Positions 1 to 6,200 of a stretch of DNA of 6,532 bases are shown here, piece after piece. This DNA is from Acidobacteriota bacterium (GTDB taxonomy: Bacteria > Acidobacteriota > Terriglobia > Terriglobales > Acidobacteriaceae), in contig JAKART010000135.1 in the NCBI GenBank assembly GCA_021819255.1, positions 1-6,532 of the forward strand. Direction: 5' to 3'. The stretch's first letter is position 1; each line of letters begins with the position of its first letter. The notes beneath the pieces are model-generated. The model was not told the origin of the DNA, ran no database searches, and saw only the letters and a list, made by a program, of their open reading frames with translations. Both the position numbers and the translations under genes were made by a program.

Positions 1-446
1 GTGCGGCCGTCAAACTCCTTCTGCTCTTTTCCCTCTGCGACAACCGTGCCGACGCCGGTGGGGGTGTAGAAACCGGGGATGCCGGCTCCGCCGGCGCGCA
101 TCCGCTCGGCCAGCGTGCCTTGCGGGCAGAACTCTATTTCCAGTTCTCCGGATAAAAACTGGCGCTCGAACTCCGCGTTTTCCCCAACGTAGCTGGAGAT
201 CATCTTTTTCACCTGGCGCGCGGCCAGCAGCAAACCGATTCCCCAGTTGTCCACTCCGGCGTTGTTGCTGGCGATGGTCAGGTTGCGCACGCCACTCTCC
301 CGCAGGGCGGCCAGCAGCGCCTCTGGAATCCCGCACAAGCCAAAGCCGCCCACCGCCAGCAGCATGCCATCGCGCACAATGTCAGCCAGCGCGGAGCGGG
401 CGTCAGGATACAGTTTGCGCTGACGATCTGGACTAGAGGTTGCCAC
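1..446 (-). CDS. scoA: Succinyl-CoA:3-ketoacid (acetoacetate) CoA-transferase subunit A, partial (3' end off window)
   Basis: The frame is open from a GTG at 446-444 to the left edge, giving 148 codons of a subunit usually about 230-240 residues long. I translated it by hand. Residues 26-41 read [16 protein letters not shown], matching the type-I CoA-transferase signature (GGF...G.P). Further family blocks follow: [15 protein letters not shown] (about 60-74), [11 protein letters not shown] (80-90), then [20 protein letters not shown] and TPTGVGT. Family knowledge: subunit A pairs with subunit B, which carries the catalytic glutamate, to move CoA from succinyl-CoA to acetoacetate in the cytoplasm. 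The GTG is preceded by AGGA with a 5-base spacer, and the gene overlaps the 3' end of hppD by 14 bases, which suggests translational coupling. Its place after hmgA-fahA-hppD fits a role in using the acetoacetate released by FahA. Related butyrate- or adipate-type transferases are less likely given the match to the SCOT-A blocks. ScoB is presumably just left of the window, but I cannot see it. Confidence 0.93.
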   Translation of the reverse strand, partial: MATSSPDRQRKLYPDARSALADIVRDGMLLAVGGFGLCGIPEALLAALRESGVRNLTIASNNAGVDNWGIGLLLAARQVKKMISSYVGENAEFERQFLSGELEIEFCPQGTLAERMRAGGAGIPGFYTPTGVGTVVAEGKEQKEFDGR

Positions 447-1569
447 GGGCTTCCTGCTCGCGCTCAATGGCCTCAAAAAGAGCTTTGAAGTTTCCCTTGC
501 CAAAGCTACGGCTTCCCTTGCGCTGGATGATCTCAAAGAATAACGTGGGACGGTCCTCCACGGGCTTGGTAAAGATCTGCAGCATATAGCCCTCGTCATC
601 GCGGTCCACCAGGATGCCCAGGCGTTCCAATTCCTCCAACGGCTCGTCGATTCGGCCCACGCGCTGCTGGAGTTCGCTGTAGTAGGAATGCGGAACGGTT
701 AGAAAAGGCACTCCCTGACGCTTCAGGCGGGAGACCGTGGAGAGAATGTCGTGAGTGGCCAGCGCCAGGTGCTGGACCCCGGGGCCGTCGTAAAACTCCA
801 GATACTCTTCAATCTGTGACTTCTTGCGGCCTACCGCCGGCTCGTTGATGGGAAACTTGACGTAGCCGTTGGCGTTGGCCATCACCTTGGACATCAAGGC
901 GGAGTACTCGGTGGAGATATCCTTGTCGTCAAAGTGCTGATAGAGAGAGAAGCCCATCACCCGGGAGTAGAAGTCTACCCACTCGTTCATGGCGTTCCAG
1001 CCGACGTTGCCGACGATGTGATCGATGTGCAACAGCCCGGCGGGCCGAGCCACATCGTCCTCCGGAAGCGCGCGATAGCCGGGGAAGAAGACTCCGGCGT
1101 AGTTTTTCCGCTCCACAAAGGTGTGGATCGTGTCGCCATAGGCCCTGATGCTGGAAATCACCACCGAGCCGTACTCATCGCAGACGGTTGTGGGCTCCTG
1201 CGCCGAAACAGCTCCACGGGCCGTGGTCTCGCGCCAGGCGCAGGCGGCATCGTCCACCCCTAGAGCGATGGCGCGGACGCCGTCGCCGTGTCTGGCCACG
1301 TGCGCAGCCACTTCACGGGAGACCTGCGTGTCGGAGCGCAGCGCGGTGGTAAGAACAAAACGAATCTTCCCCTGCTGCAGAACGTAGGAGGCTCGGTCGC
1401 GGCGGCCGGTCTCGGGGCCCGCATAGGCAACCAGCTTCATTCCAAAGGCGGCGCGGTAGAAGTAAGCCGCCTGGCGCGCGTTGCCCACATAGAACTCAAC
1501 ATGATCCGTACCCAGGAGGGGAAGAAAATCGGCTGCGGTGTCAGCAGCGTGCTCAGCCAGAGTGGACAT
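433..1569 (-). CDS. hppD: 4-hydroxyphenylpyruvate dioxygenase
   Basis: This 378-residue cytoplasmic Fe(II) enzyme converts 4-hydroxyphenylpyruvate plus O2 to homogentisate and CO2, the committed step of tyrosine breakdown. Two vicinal-oxygen-chelate halves are visible: an N-terminal half starting at [13 protein letters not shown] (about 18-30) and a catalytic C-terminal half from about 178. The iron triad is intact: H184 in HIDHIVGN, H267 in GPGVQHLAL, and E346 in [10 protein letters not shown]-terminal family blocks are also present, including [29 protein letters not shown] and [15 protein letters not shown] chose the ATG at 1569 because AAGGAGG lies 9 bases upstream and the resulting length is normal for the family. 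The same frame stays open upstream to 1698, and an in-frame ATG 17 codons earlier also has a GGAGG-like site, but the extra residues are Pro/Arg/Ser-rich and unlike the family. It ends in TAG inside the first codons of scoA. It lies 171 bases downstream of fahA, with its own candidate promoter in that gap. Confidence 0.97.
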   Translation of the reverse strand: MSTLAEHAADTAADFLPLLGTDHVEFYVGNARQAAYFYRAAFGMKLVAYAGPETGRRDRASYVLQQGKIRFVLTTALRSDTQVSREVAAHVARHGDGVRAIALGVDDAACAWRETTARGAVSAQEPTTVCDEYGSVVISSIRAYGDTIHTFVERKNYAGVFFPGYRALPEDDVARPAGLLHIDHIVGNVGWNAMNEWVDFYSRVMGFSLYQHFDDKDISTEYSALMSKVMANANGYVKFPINEPAVGRKKSQIEEYLEFYDGPGVQHLALATHDILSTVSRLKRQGVPFLTVPHSYYSELQQRVGRIDEPLEELERLGILVDRDDEGYMLQIFTKPVEDRPTLFFEIIQRKGSRSFGKGNFKALFEAIEREQEARGNL

Positions 1570-1578
1570 CCTCGGGTT

Positions 1579-1585
1579 CCTCCTT
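1579..1585 (-). promoter_or_regulatory. Ribosome-binding site deciding the hppD start
   Basis: The minus strand reads AAGGAGG here, a near-perfect Shine-Dalgarno sequence, 9 bases before the ATG at 1569. This is the main reason for preferring the 378-residue form of HppD over the longer in-frame options that begin at 1698 or 1620. Confidence 0.8.
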
Positions 1586-1638
1586 GGGCTCGCACCGGCG
1601 CCGGAAGGCTTCGGCTGCATCGGGTCAACCCCTCCAGC

Positions 1639-1667
1639 AGAATGATCCTCGGTAGAGGGGATGTCAA
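1639..1667 (-). promoter_or_regulatory. Candidate sigma-70-type promoter for hppD-scoA
   Basis: On the minus strand a perfect TTGACA (1667-1662) is followed by a 17-base spacer and CATTCT (1644-1639), which matches TATAAT at 3 of 6 positions including A2 and T6. It lies about 70 bases before the hppD start, in the 171-base gap after fahA, where a second transcript start would make sense. The seven bases GGTTGAC occur twice in the gap (minus strand, 1669-1663 and 1630-1624). The -10 box is weak, so this is a candidate only. Confidence 0.35.
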
Positions 1668-1740
1668 CCGCAGTGGAGGCTTCCTGAATCTTCCGCACTG
1701 AGGTCTCGGCTTTCCCACCCTCCGAGCAGCTCTTGCCAGG

Positions 1741-3126
1741 TCACTCAATGGCGGAAAGAACCCTGCCCCGGCACTCCCCCATCGAGACCATCGGAAGGCC
1801 CTCGCGCTCGCCGTAGCCGCGCAGGCTCACCTCGTCGCCGTCCTCCAGGAACGTTCGCCGCTCGCCCGTTGGCAGGCACAGAGGAACCTCTCCACCCTTC
1901 GTCATCTCCAGCAGACAGCCTTGGGAGCCGGGTTGCTCTCCAGAGATCGTCCCGCTGGCCAAGATGTCGCCGATCTTCAGATTGCAGCCATTGCTGGTTT
2001 GGTGCGTCAGCATCTGCGCAAACGACCAGTAGAGATCGCGCAGGTTCGCCCGGCTGAGCCGCAGCGCGGGGATTCTCCGCGCACGCATCTGCTCCGTGGA
2101 AAGATAGGTCTCCACGGTGATGTCCAAGCCGGAGAGATTCGCATCCGGTTCAGCCAGGTAAGCCAGCGGCGCAGGTTCTGAGGCTGAGCGGGGAGTCAAC
2201 CTGGCGCGGTACGGCGCCAGAGCGTCCATGGGGACTACCCAGGGGGAGACGCTGGTAGCGAAACTCTTGCCCAGGAAAGGACCGAGCGGCTGATACTCCC
2301 AGGACTGGATATCGCGCGCCGACCAGTCATTGAGTAGCGAAAGGCCAAAGAGGCGCTTCGCCGCCTGCTCGATGGGGATCCGCGAGCCGAGCGGATTCCC
2401 CACCCCGACGTAAGCCGCTACCTCCAGTTCGTAGTCCAGCCGGGTGCTGGGCTGGAAGACGGGAGCGGACTCCGAGCCGGCCTTGCACTGACCGTGCGGC
2501 CGACGTACCGGTGTTCCGCTCACCATCAGCGAGGAGGCACGGCCATGGTAGCCGATCGGCAGCCAGGGGTAGTTCGGCAGCAGCGGCTCGTCGGGACGGA
2601 AGAGCCGGCCCACGTTCCTGGCATGGTGCAGAGACGCATAGAAGTCCGTGTAGTTCTCTGTCCACACCGGCTTGTGGAAGACCGCCTGCGCCGCGGGAGT
2701 CATGAGAGAGGCGACCAGCCGCCGCTGAGCCTGGTTGCGGCTAGAGCGGGGCTCGGCGGCCTTCAGCAGATCGATGAGCCGCCCTCGCAGCGCAGACCAA
2801 GCGCCGGGACCACAGCTCATCATCTCGTTGAGATGGGTTGACCGGCAGGCGGACTGCAAATTCGCCGGGAGATCGCTTAGCAGGCCGCTGGTCTGGAGTT
2901 TATGCAGGTCCAGGATCAAAGCCCCAATGCCCACACCCAGATGAGGAACCAGACGCGGGTTCGGCTCCTCCGCCATGGGAGCAGCCAAATCCGGCCAAGG
3001 CGCAGGCCCGGATGCCGACACCGGCGTGAAAGCGCAGTAGGGCAGCCATTGGAGAGGAAAGCCGTTGCCGGACTGATTGGCTGTGTCAACCCAGCTTGCC
3101 GCGCCGCTCTCTGAAGGCAAACTCAT
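1741..3126 (-). CDS. fahA: Fumarylacetoacetase (fumarylacetoacetate hydrolase)
   Basis: This 461-residue enzyme hydrolyses fumarylacetoacetate to fumarate and acetoacetate, the last step of homogentisate breakdown. An N-terminal SH3-like domain (about 20-125) precedes the FAH catalytic fold. By comparison with the mammalian enzyme from memory, the key residues are all present. Metal ligands: D161 in YTDFYAS, E233 and E235 in LDYELEVAAYVG, D267 in LLNDWSARDIQ, and K287 near the site. Catalytic and substrate residues: H168 in SLHHARNVG, R177, Y193 in PIGYHGRASS, R271, Q274, Y278, T393 in ASGTISGE, and E407 in CLLEMTKGG. It is about 40 residues longer than the human protein, mostly through a Pro/Ala-rich insert around 37-63. 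The start is uncertain by one codon: a GTG at 3129 directly precedes the ATG at 3126. No clear Shine-Dalgarno site is visible before either. It follows hmgA by about 36 bases, so the two are very probably co-transcribed. Confidence 0.96.
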   Translation of the reverse strand: MSLPSESGAASWVDTANQSGNGFPLQWLPYCAFTPVSASGPAPWPDLAAPMAEEPNPRLVPHLGVGIGALILDLHKLQTSGLLSDLPANLQSACRSTHLNEMMSCGPGAWSALRGRLIDLLKAAEPRSSRNQAQRRLVASLMTPAAQAVFHKPVWTENYTDFYASLHHARNVGRLFRPDEPLLPNYPWLPIGYHGRASSLMVSGTPVRRPHGQCKAGSESAPVFQPSTRLDYELEVAAYVGVGNPLGSRIPIEQAAKRLFGLSLLNDWSARDIQSWEYQPLGPFLGKSFATSVSPWVVPMDALAPYRARLTPRSASEPAPLAYLAEPDANLSGLDITVETYLSTEQMRARRIPALRLSRANLRDLYWSFAQMLTHQTSNGCNLKIGDILASGTISGEQPGSQGCLLEMTKGGEVPLCLPTGERRTFLEDGDEVSLRGYGEREGLPMVSMGECRGRVLSAIE

Positions 3127-3162
3127 CACACCGAGTGTAGGACATCGAGAGCAGAATTGGCC

Positions 3163-4473
3163 TCAGCGGCCCGACAGCTTGAAGTGACGCTCCAAACCCT
3201 GCCAGCACTCATAGTACTCATGCTGCAGGATCTTCTCCTCCATCGCGTAGCGGGTTGGACGCACCACCATACGGGTCTCAAACATGAAAGCCAGCGTATC
3301 GGAGATGTACTGCGGCATCAGTTCAGCGTGGCTGGCGCTCTCAAAGGTAACCGCATCCGGACCGTGGCCGGACATGCAGTTGTGCAGGCTGGCTCCGCCG
3401 GGAAGAAAGCCCTCGGCCTTGGCGTCGTATTGTCCGCGAATCAGGCCCATGAATTCGTTCATCATGTTGCGATGAAACCAGGGTGGCCGGAAAGTATTCT
3501 CAGCGACCAACCAGCGCGGAGGGAAGATGGCCAGATCCACATTGGCCACACCGGGCATCAGGGATGGCGCGGTAAGAACGGTGAAGATCGACGGGTCCGG
3601 ATGATCGAAGCTGACCGAATTGACCACCTGAAATCTGGCCATGTCATACAGGTAGGGAGCGTAGTTGCCGTGCCAGGCAACCACGTCCAGGGGCGAGTGG
3701 TCATAGGTGGAGACCCACAACTTGCCCTGAAACTTCGCGACCACCTCAAACTCCCCGTCGGTATCGTCGTACTCCGCCACGGGCGTCAGGAAGTCCCGGG
3801 GGTTGGCCAGCCCGTTGGCCCCAATCGGGCCCAGCTCAGGAAGACGGAAGGCTTGACCGTAGTTTTCACAGAGGTATCCCCGGGCGTGATGATGCAGCAG
3901 TTCGACACAGAACTTGATGCCGCGGGGTATCACCGCCAAGTGCCCGGGGTGGACCTCCAGGATGCCGCACTCCGTGCAGATCCGCAGCGCGCCTTGCTGC
4001 GGCAGGATCAATAGCTCCCCGTCCGCGTCGTAAAAGAAGCGGTCGGTCATGGAGGCGTTGGCGGTATACATGTGGATGGCAACGCCGTCCTGCATGGCGG
4101 CATCGCCGTTGCCTCCCATGGTGATGATCCCCTCGACAAAGTCGGTGGGAACCGTTGGGAATGGAAGCGGATCCCAGCGCATCTGGTTGGGAGGAGTCGA
4201 GAGTTCGTCAAACGGCGCGCTGCGCAAAAGCGTGGACTCCGGAAAGGGCTGGTACGGCTCATGCACCACCGAAGGGCGTATCCGATACATCCAGGTGCGG
4301 CGGTTGAGAGCGCGCGGAGCCGTAAAAGCTGAACCGCTCACCTGCTCGGTGTACAGCCCAAGCGGGTGCCGCTGCGGAGAGTTCTGGCCTGCGGGGAGCG
4401 CCCCGGGGTAGGCCTCGGTGGCGAACTCGTTGCCAAATCCTGACTGATAGACAAGGTGGGCAAGATCAGACAT
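3163..4473 (-). CDS. hmgA: Homogentisate 1,2-dioxygenase
   Basis: This 436-residue non-haem Fe(II) enzyme opens the ring of homogentisate with O2 to give 4-maleylacetoacetate. The N-terminus carries the typical block [19 protein letters not shown] (about 9-27), followed by [21 protein letters not shown]. Iron ligands lie where expected: H334 and E340 in [12 protein letters not shown], and H370 in MSGHGPDA. The probable catalytic base H291 is in [13 protein letters not shown]. Numbering is within one residue of the human enzyme (335, 341, 371, 292), and the length is normal. The ATG at 4473 has AAGGAG 7 bases upstream (4486-4481), which settles the start. It is the first gene of the minus-strand operon hmgA-fahA-hppD-scoA and diverges from the CHAD gene. 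Its product needs an isomerase (maleylacetoacetate to fumarylacetoacetate) before FahA can act, and no gene for that is in this window. Confidence 0.98.
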   Translation of the reverse strand: MSDLAHLVYQSGFGNEFATEAYPGALPAGQNSPQRHPLGLYTEQVSGSAFTAPRALNRRTWMYRIRPSVVHEPYQPFPESTLLRSAPFDELSTPPNQMRWDPLPFPTVPTDFVEGIITMGGNGDAAMQDGVAIHMYTANASMTDRFFYDADGELLILPQQGALRICTECGILEVHPGHLAVIPRGIKFCVELLHHHARGYLCENYGQAFRLPELGPIGANGLANPRDFLTPVAEYDDTDGEFEVVAKFQGKLWVSTYDHSPLDVVAWHGNYAPYLYDMARFQVVNSVSFDHPDPSIFTVLTAPSLMPGVANVDLAIFPPRWLVAENTFRPPWFHRNMMNEFMGLIRGQYDAKAEGFLPGGASLHNCMSGHGPDAVTFESASHAELMPQYISDTLAFMFETRMVVRPTRYAMEEKILQHEYYECWQGLERHFKLSGR

Positions 4474-4539
4474 GCATTCACTCCTTCAAAGATGCGGTGC
4501 ATCGGTCTTTGTTCAGCCGCGGTTGGATTGATGAATCTT

Positions 4540-4579
4540 TGCCTGCGCAGCCGGCCGTCGGCCGAGATCTTCGCAGGCA
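4540..4579. repeat. Nested inverted repeat upstream of hmgA
   Basis: TGCCTGCG at 4540-4547 pairs perfectly with CGCAGGCA at 4572-4579. Almost concentric inside lies CGGCCGTCGGCCG (4552-4564), two 6-base arms around one base. The outer repeat ends about 67 bases before the hmgA start codon. It could be an operator for a regulator of the homogentisate operon, or a hairpin in the hmgA leader RNA. There is no T-run after it in either direction, so an intrinsic terminator is unlikely. Confidence 0.5.
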
Positions 4580-4763
4580 GGACTCGTGGAGCCGCCAAAC
4601 CTTCAAGCATCGAAGAGTATCGCACGAAGCGTCGATCCTCCGCCTTCGCCGCGAAAATCCGGGCGTCCCGACCGGTAATCGGCCCAAGATCGACCAGTTC
4701 CAGCCCTGCTTCAGGCCCTCGTCGTCAAGCATGATCCAGAAGGATCTCCCCTTCTGCTTCAAT

Positions 4764-4799
4764 CCCGCTCCCGCGTGCCATCCGTCCCGCCCGCTCCCG
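4764..4799 (+). repeat. Short direct repeat (10 bases, twice)
   Basis: CCCGCTCCCG occurs at 4764-4773 and again at 4790-4799, offset by 26 bases, in the pyrimidine-rich stretch upstream of the CHAD gene. It is exact, but it lies in low-complexity C-rich sequence, so it could be chance. Confidence 0.35.
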
Positions 4800-4903
4800 G
4801 CATCCTATCTTCCTGAAAGAGACTCCCCGGCCCGGGACAAGAAATCCCGCGCCGCGCAGATCCTCAGCCTTCAGCACCGCGCGGAGCCTCAAGGTTGATC
4901 CCG

Positions 4904-6058
4904 ATGGTCGACCCCAGCGCCATCTTCGATTCTCTCTGCGACGAGTTTCTGGACCGTCTCCACGCCTGCCAGGCTCGGGCCAGGCCCAGATCCATCCATG
5001 AACTGCGCGTTGCCGGCCGCAAGCTGGAGGCCTTGTTGCTCGCCGCGCGGCGACAAAATCCCCATGCTTGCTCTCTGCGCCGACAGATGAAACAGACCCT
5101 ACGCCAGATCAAGGAAGTCCGCCGGGCCGCATCATCCGTCCGCGATCTGGACGTCCAGCGCCGCCTGTTGAGCGAGTTGACGAAGCCTCGCACGGATCCG
5201 CCGATATTGCCCCTGGGCGAGCCGTTGCAAACGGAAGGCTACAGGTTGGATCGCCACTTGGAGCGGCAGCGGGGGGCCTTGGCGCATGCCCTGGAGAAGG
5301 ACATGTCCGGGCCGGCTTCCGCTCTCTTGCTCGGTCTGCAGCCGTTGGCAAAGAGCATGGCGCGTCTGCACCCAGTCCCGTTGCTTGCTATGGCCAGAGA
5401 GCAGGAAGAACGCAGCGCAGAGAAGTTACGCCGCGACCAACAGCGGCGTGAAGGCGCGGGCCGGCCGGGGCTGGGCGGCAAAATTCTGCACGCCTACCGC
5501 AAGCGAAACAAAGCAGCCCGCTACCTGGCTGAACTGGAAGTTGATTCGGCAGCGGCCCTGAAGGTGGCGAAGGAGATGAAAAGCAGGCTCGACGCCGTCG
5601 GGCGATGGCACGACTTGGCGCTGCTGGCCAAGACCGCAAAGAAGCGATTGGGCGCCTCCGCCGCCCTGACCATCTCTGTCCAGGCTGCCCGGCGGCAGGC
5701 TCTGGAGTCTGCCGTCCGTTGTGTGTCCGCCCAAATCCCGCGCCAGGCAGAGGGAACGCTGGCTCAGGATCCGTCTCGAATGGAGCAACCAGGCCCGAGC
5801 ACCGTCCCCGTAGCAGCGAGTTGCGCCGGGAAAGCCAGAGCTTCGGATTGGGATCTCTCCCTTTTGCCTACGCGCGCAGAACCCACATCAGAGCCGCACC
5901 TTCCAGCAGAAGGCAGGTCTGAATCCACCCCACCGAGGGAGGGTAGAGGCTGCGTAGCGATCTCTGCGGGAAGCAGAGCCGCATCACCCCGGAAACGGTC
6001 AACACCGCAAAGAGGATCCAGTAATAGCGTCCGCCCCACCAGACGCACGGTACGGTGA
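4904..6058 (+). CDS. CHAD domain-containing protein
   Basis: This 384-residue protein carries a CHAD domain, an all-helical domain rich in conserved His and basic residues that is known to bind inorganic polyphosphate. Visible marks of the family are SIHELRVAGRKLEALLLA (about 30-47), SSVRDLDVQRRLL (78-90), a second-half HAYRKRNKAARYLAEL (196-211) aligning with the usual H.LR...K..RY motif, and RWHDLALLA (234-242). The domain seems to end near residue 287. The remaining roughly 100 residues are rich in Ser, Pro, Arg and Thr with no recognisable domain. The final 63 (322-384) are encoded opposite the small membrane-protein gene. I prefer the ATG at 4904 (AAGG 9 bases upstream), but a TTG at 4895 three codons earlier, with GGAG 8 bases upstream, is nearly as good. 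No CYTH domain, polyphosphate kinase or phosphatase gene is adjacent, so its cellular job is not indicated by context. Its link to the divergent homogentisate operon is probably only positional. Confidence 0.85.
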   Translation: MVDPSAIFDSLCDEFLDRLHACQARARPRSIHELRVAGRKLEALLLAARRQNPHACSLRRQMKQTLRQIKEVRRAASSVRDLDVQRRLLSELTKPRTDPPILPLGEPLQTEGYRLDRHLERQRGALAHALEKDMSGPASALLLGLQPLAKSMARLHPVPLLAMAREQEERSAEKLRRDQQRREGAGRPGLGGKILHAYRKRNKAARYLAELEVDSAAALKVAKEMKSRLDAVGRWHDLALLAKTAKKRLGASAALTISVQAARRQALESAVRCVSAQIPRQAEGTLAQDPSRMEQPGPSTVPVAASCAGKARASDWDLSLLPTRAEPTSEPHLPAEGRSESTPPREGRGCVAISAGSRAASPRKRSTPQRGSSNSVRPTRRTVR

Positions 6059-6200
6059 GCTCCAGCAACACCGCTCCGACAAGACGAACACCGCTCACCC
6101 TGCTGATCCAGCGCTCTGTCCATCCGGCGGACGACAGATGCCAGATACCAGACAGAATCAGCACCAGAAAGACAATGGTGAGATAGATGGTCTTGTACAT
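5868..6200 (-). CDS. Small hypothetical multi-pass membrane protein
   Basis: This 110-residue protein is strongly hydrophobic, with up to four membrane-spanning stretches: about 4-22 (TIYLTIVFLVLILSGIWHL), 38-56 (around VGAVLLELTVPCVWW), 59-76 (around YYWILFAVLTVSGVM) and 92-108 (around TCLLLEGAALMWVL). Short loops contain Arg residues (30, 34, 39, 58, 74, 80, 83). I do not recognise a family. The consistent hydrophobic pattern along the full length argues that this is the real reading frame here rather than the opposing CHAD tail. The start is ATG at 6200-6198, with only a poor AGG about 9 bases upstream and no better in-frame start near it. It ends in TAG at 5870-5868. It converges on the CHAD gene and overlaps it by 191 bases. 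It could be an uncharacterised conserved acidobacterial-type membrane protein, but that is a guess. Confidence 0.7.
   Translation of the reverse strand: MYKTIYLTIVFLVLILSGIWHLSSAGWTERWISRVSGVRLVGAVLLELTVPCVWWGGRYYWILFAVLTVSGVMRLCFPQRSLRSLYPPSVGWIQTCLLLEGAALMWVLRA

Larger units (their letters stand above)
4474..4903. other. Divergent intergenic region between hmgA and the CHAD gene
   Basis: These 430 bases separate two divergent genes and should hold promoters for both. I found no convincing -35/-10 pair for either direction. The hmgA Shine-Dalgarno (4486-4481, minus) is clear. For the CHAD gene, AAGG at 4891-4894 lies 9 bases before the ATG. The region contains a nested inverted repeat (4540-4579), a 10-base direct repeat (4764-4773 and 4790-4799), and on the minus strand a coding-like frame broken by a TGA (4781 to about 4474). 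The 4741-4830 part is pyrimidine-rich on the plus strand. Several other open frames cross it, but none has a family match I recognise. Confidence 0.6.

Noticed and set aside
10..336. A 108-codon minus-strand open frame
   Set aside because: It is Arg-rich and out of frame with the clear CoA-transferase subunit A translation over the same bases.
3157..4014. A 285-codon plus-strand open frame antisense to hmgA
   Set aside because: It lies wholly opposite a full-length HmgA with all iron ligands in place. Its translation is His/Gln/Val-rich with no recognisable motif, typical of antisense frames in GC-rich genes.
4540..4579. Inverted repeat as an intrinsic terminator
   Set aside because: No T-run follows the hairpin on either strand, and it lies upstream of hmgA rather than after a gene.
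4725..4727. The in-frame TGA upstream of hmgA as a selenocysteine codon
   Set aside because: There is no redox-type context (no CxxU-like motif), no adjacent selenocysteine machinery, and no hairpin that I can support directly after it.
4497..4898. A 133-codon plus-strand frame in the divergent intergenic region
   Set aside because: The translation is Ser/Pro/Arg-rich, unrecognised, and has no clear ribosome-binding site. A minus-strand frame in the same place looks more protein-like, though it is also unproven.
5764..6123. A 119-codon minus-strand frame overlapping the small membrane-protein gene
   Set aside because: It shares the strand with the 110-residue membrane protein in another frame and lacks its consistent hydrophobic pattern. 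It is most likely a shadow.
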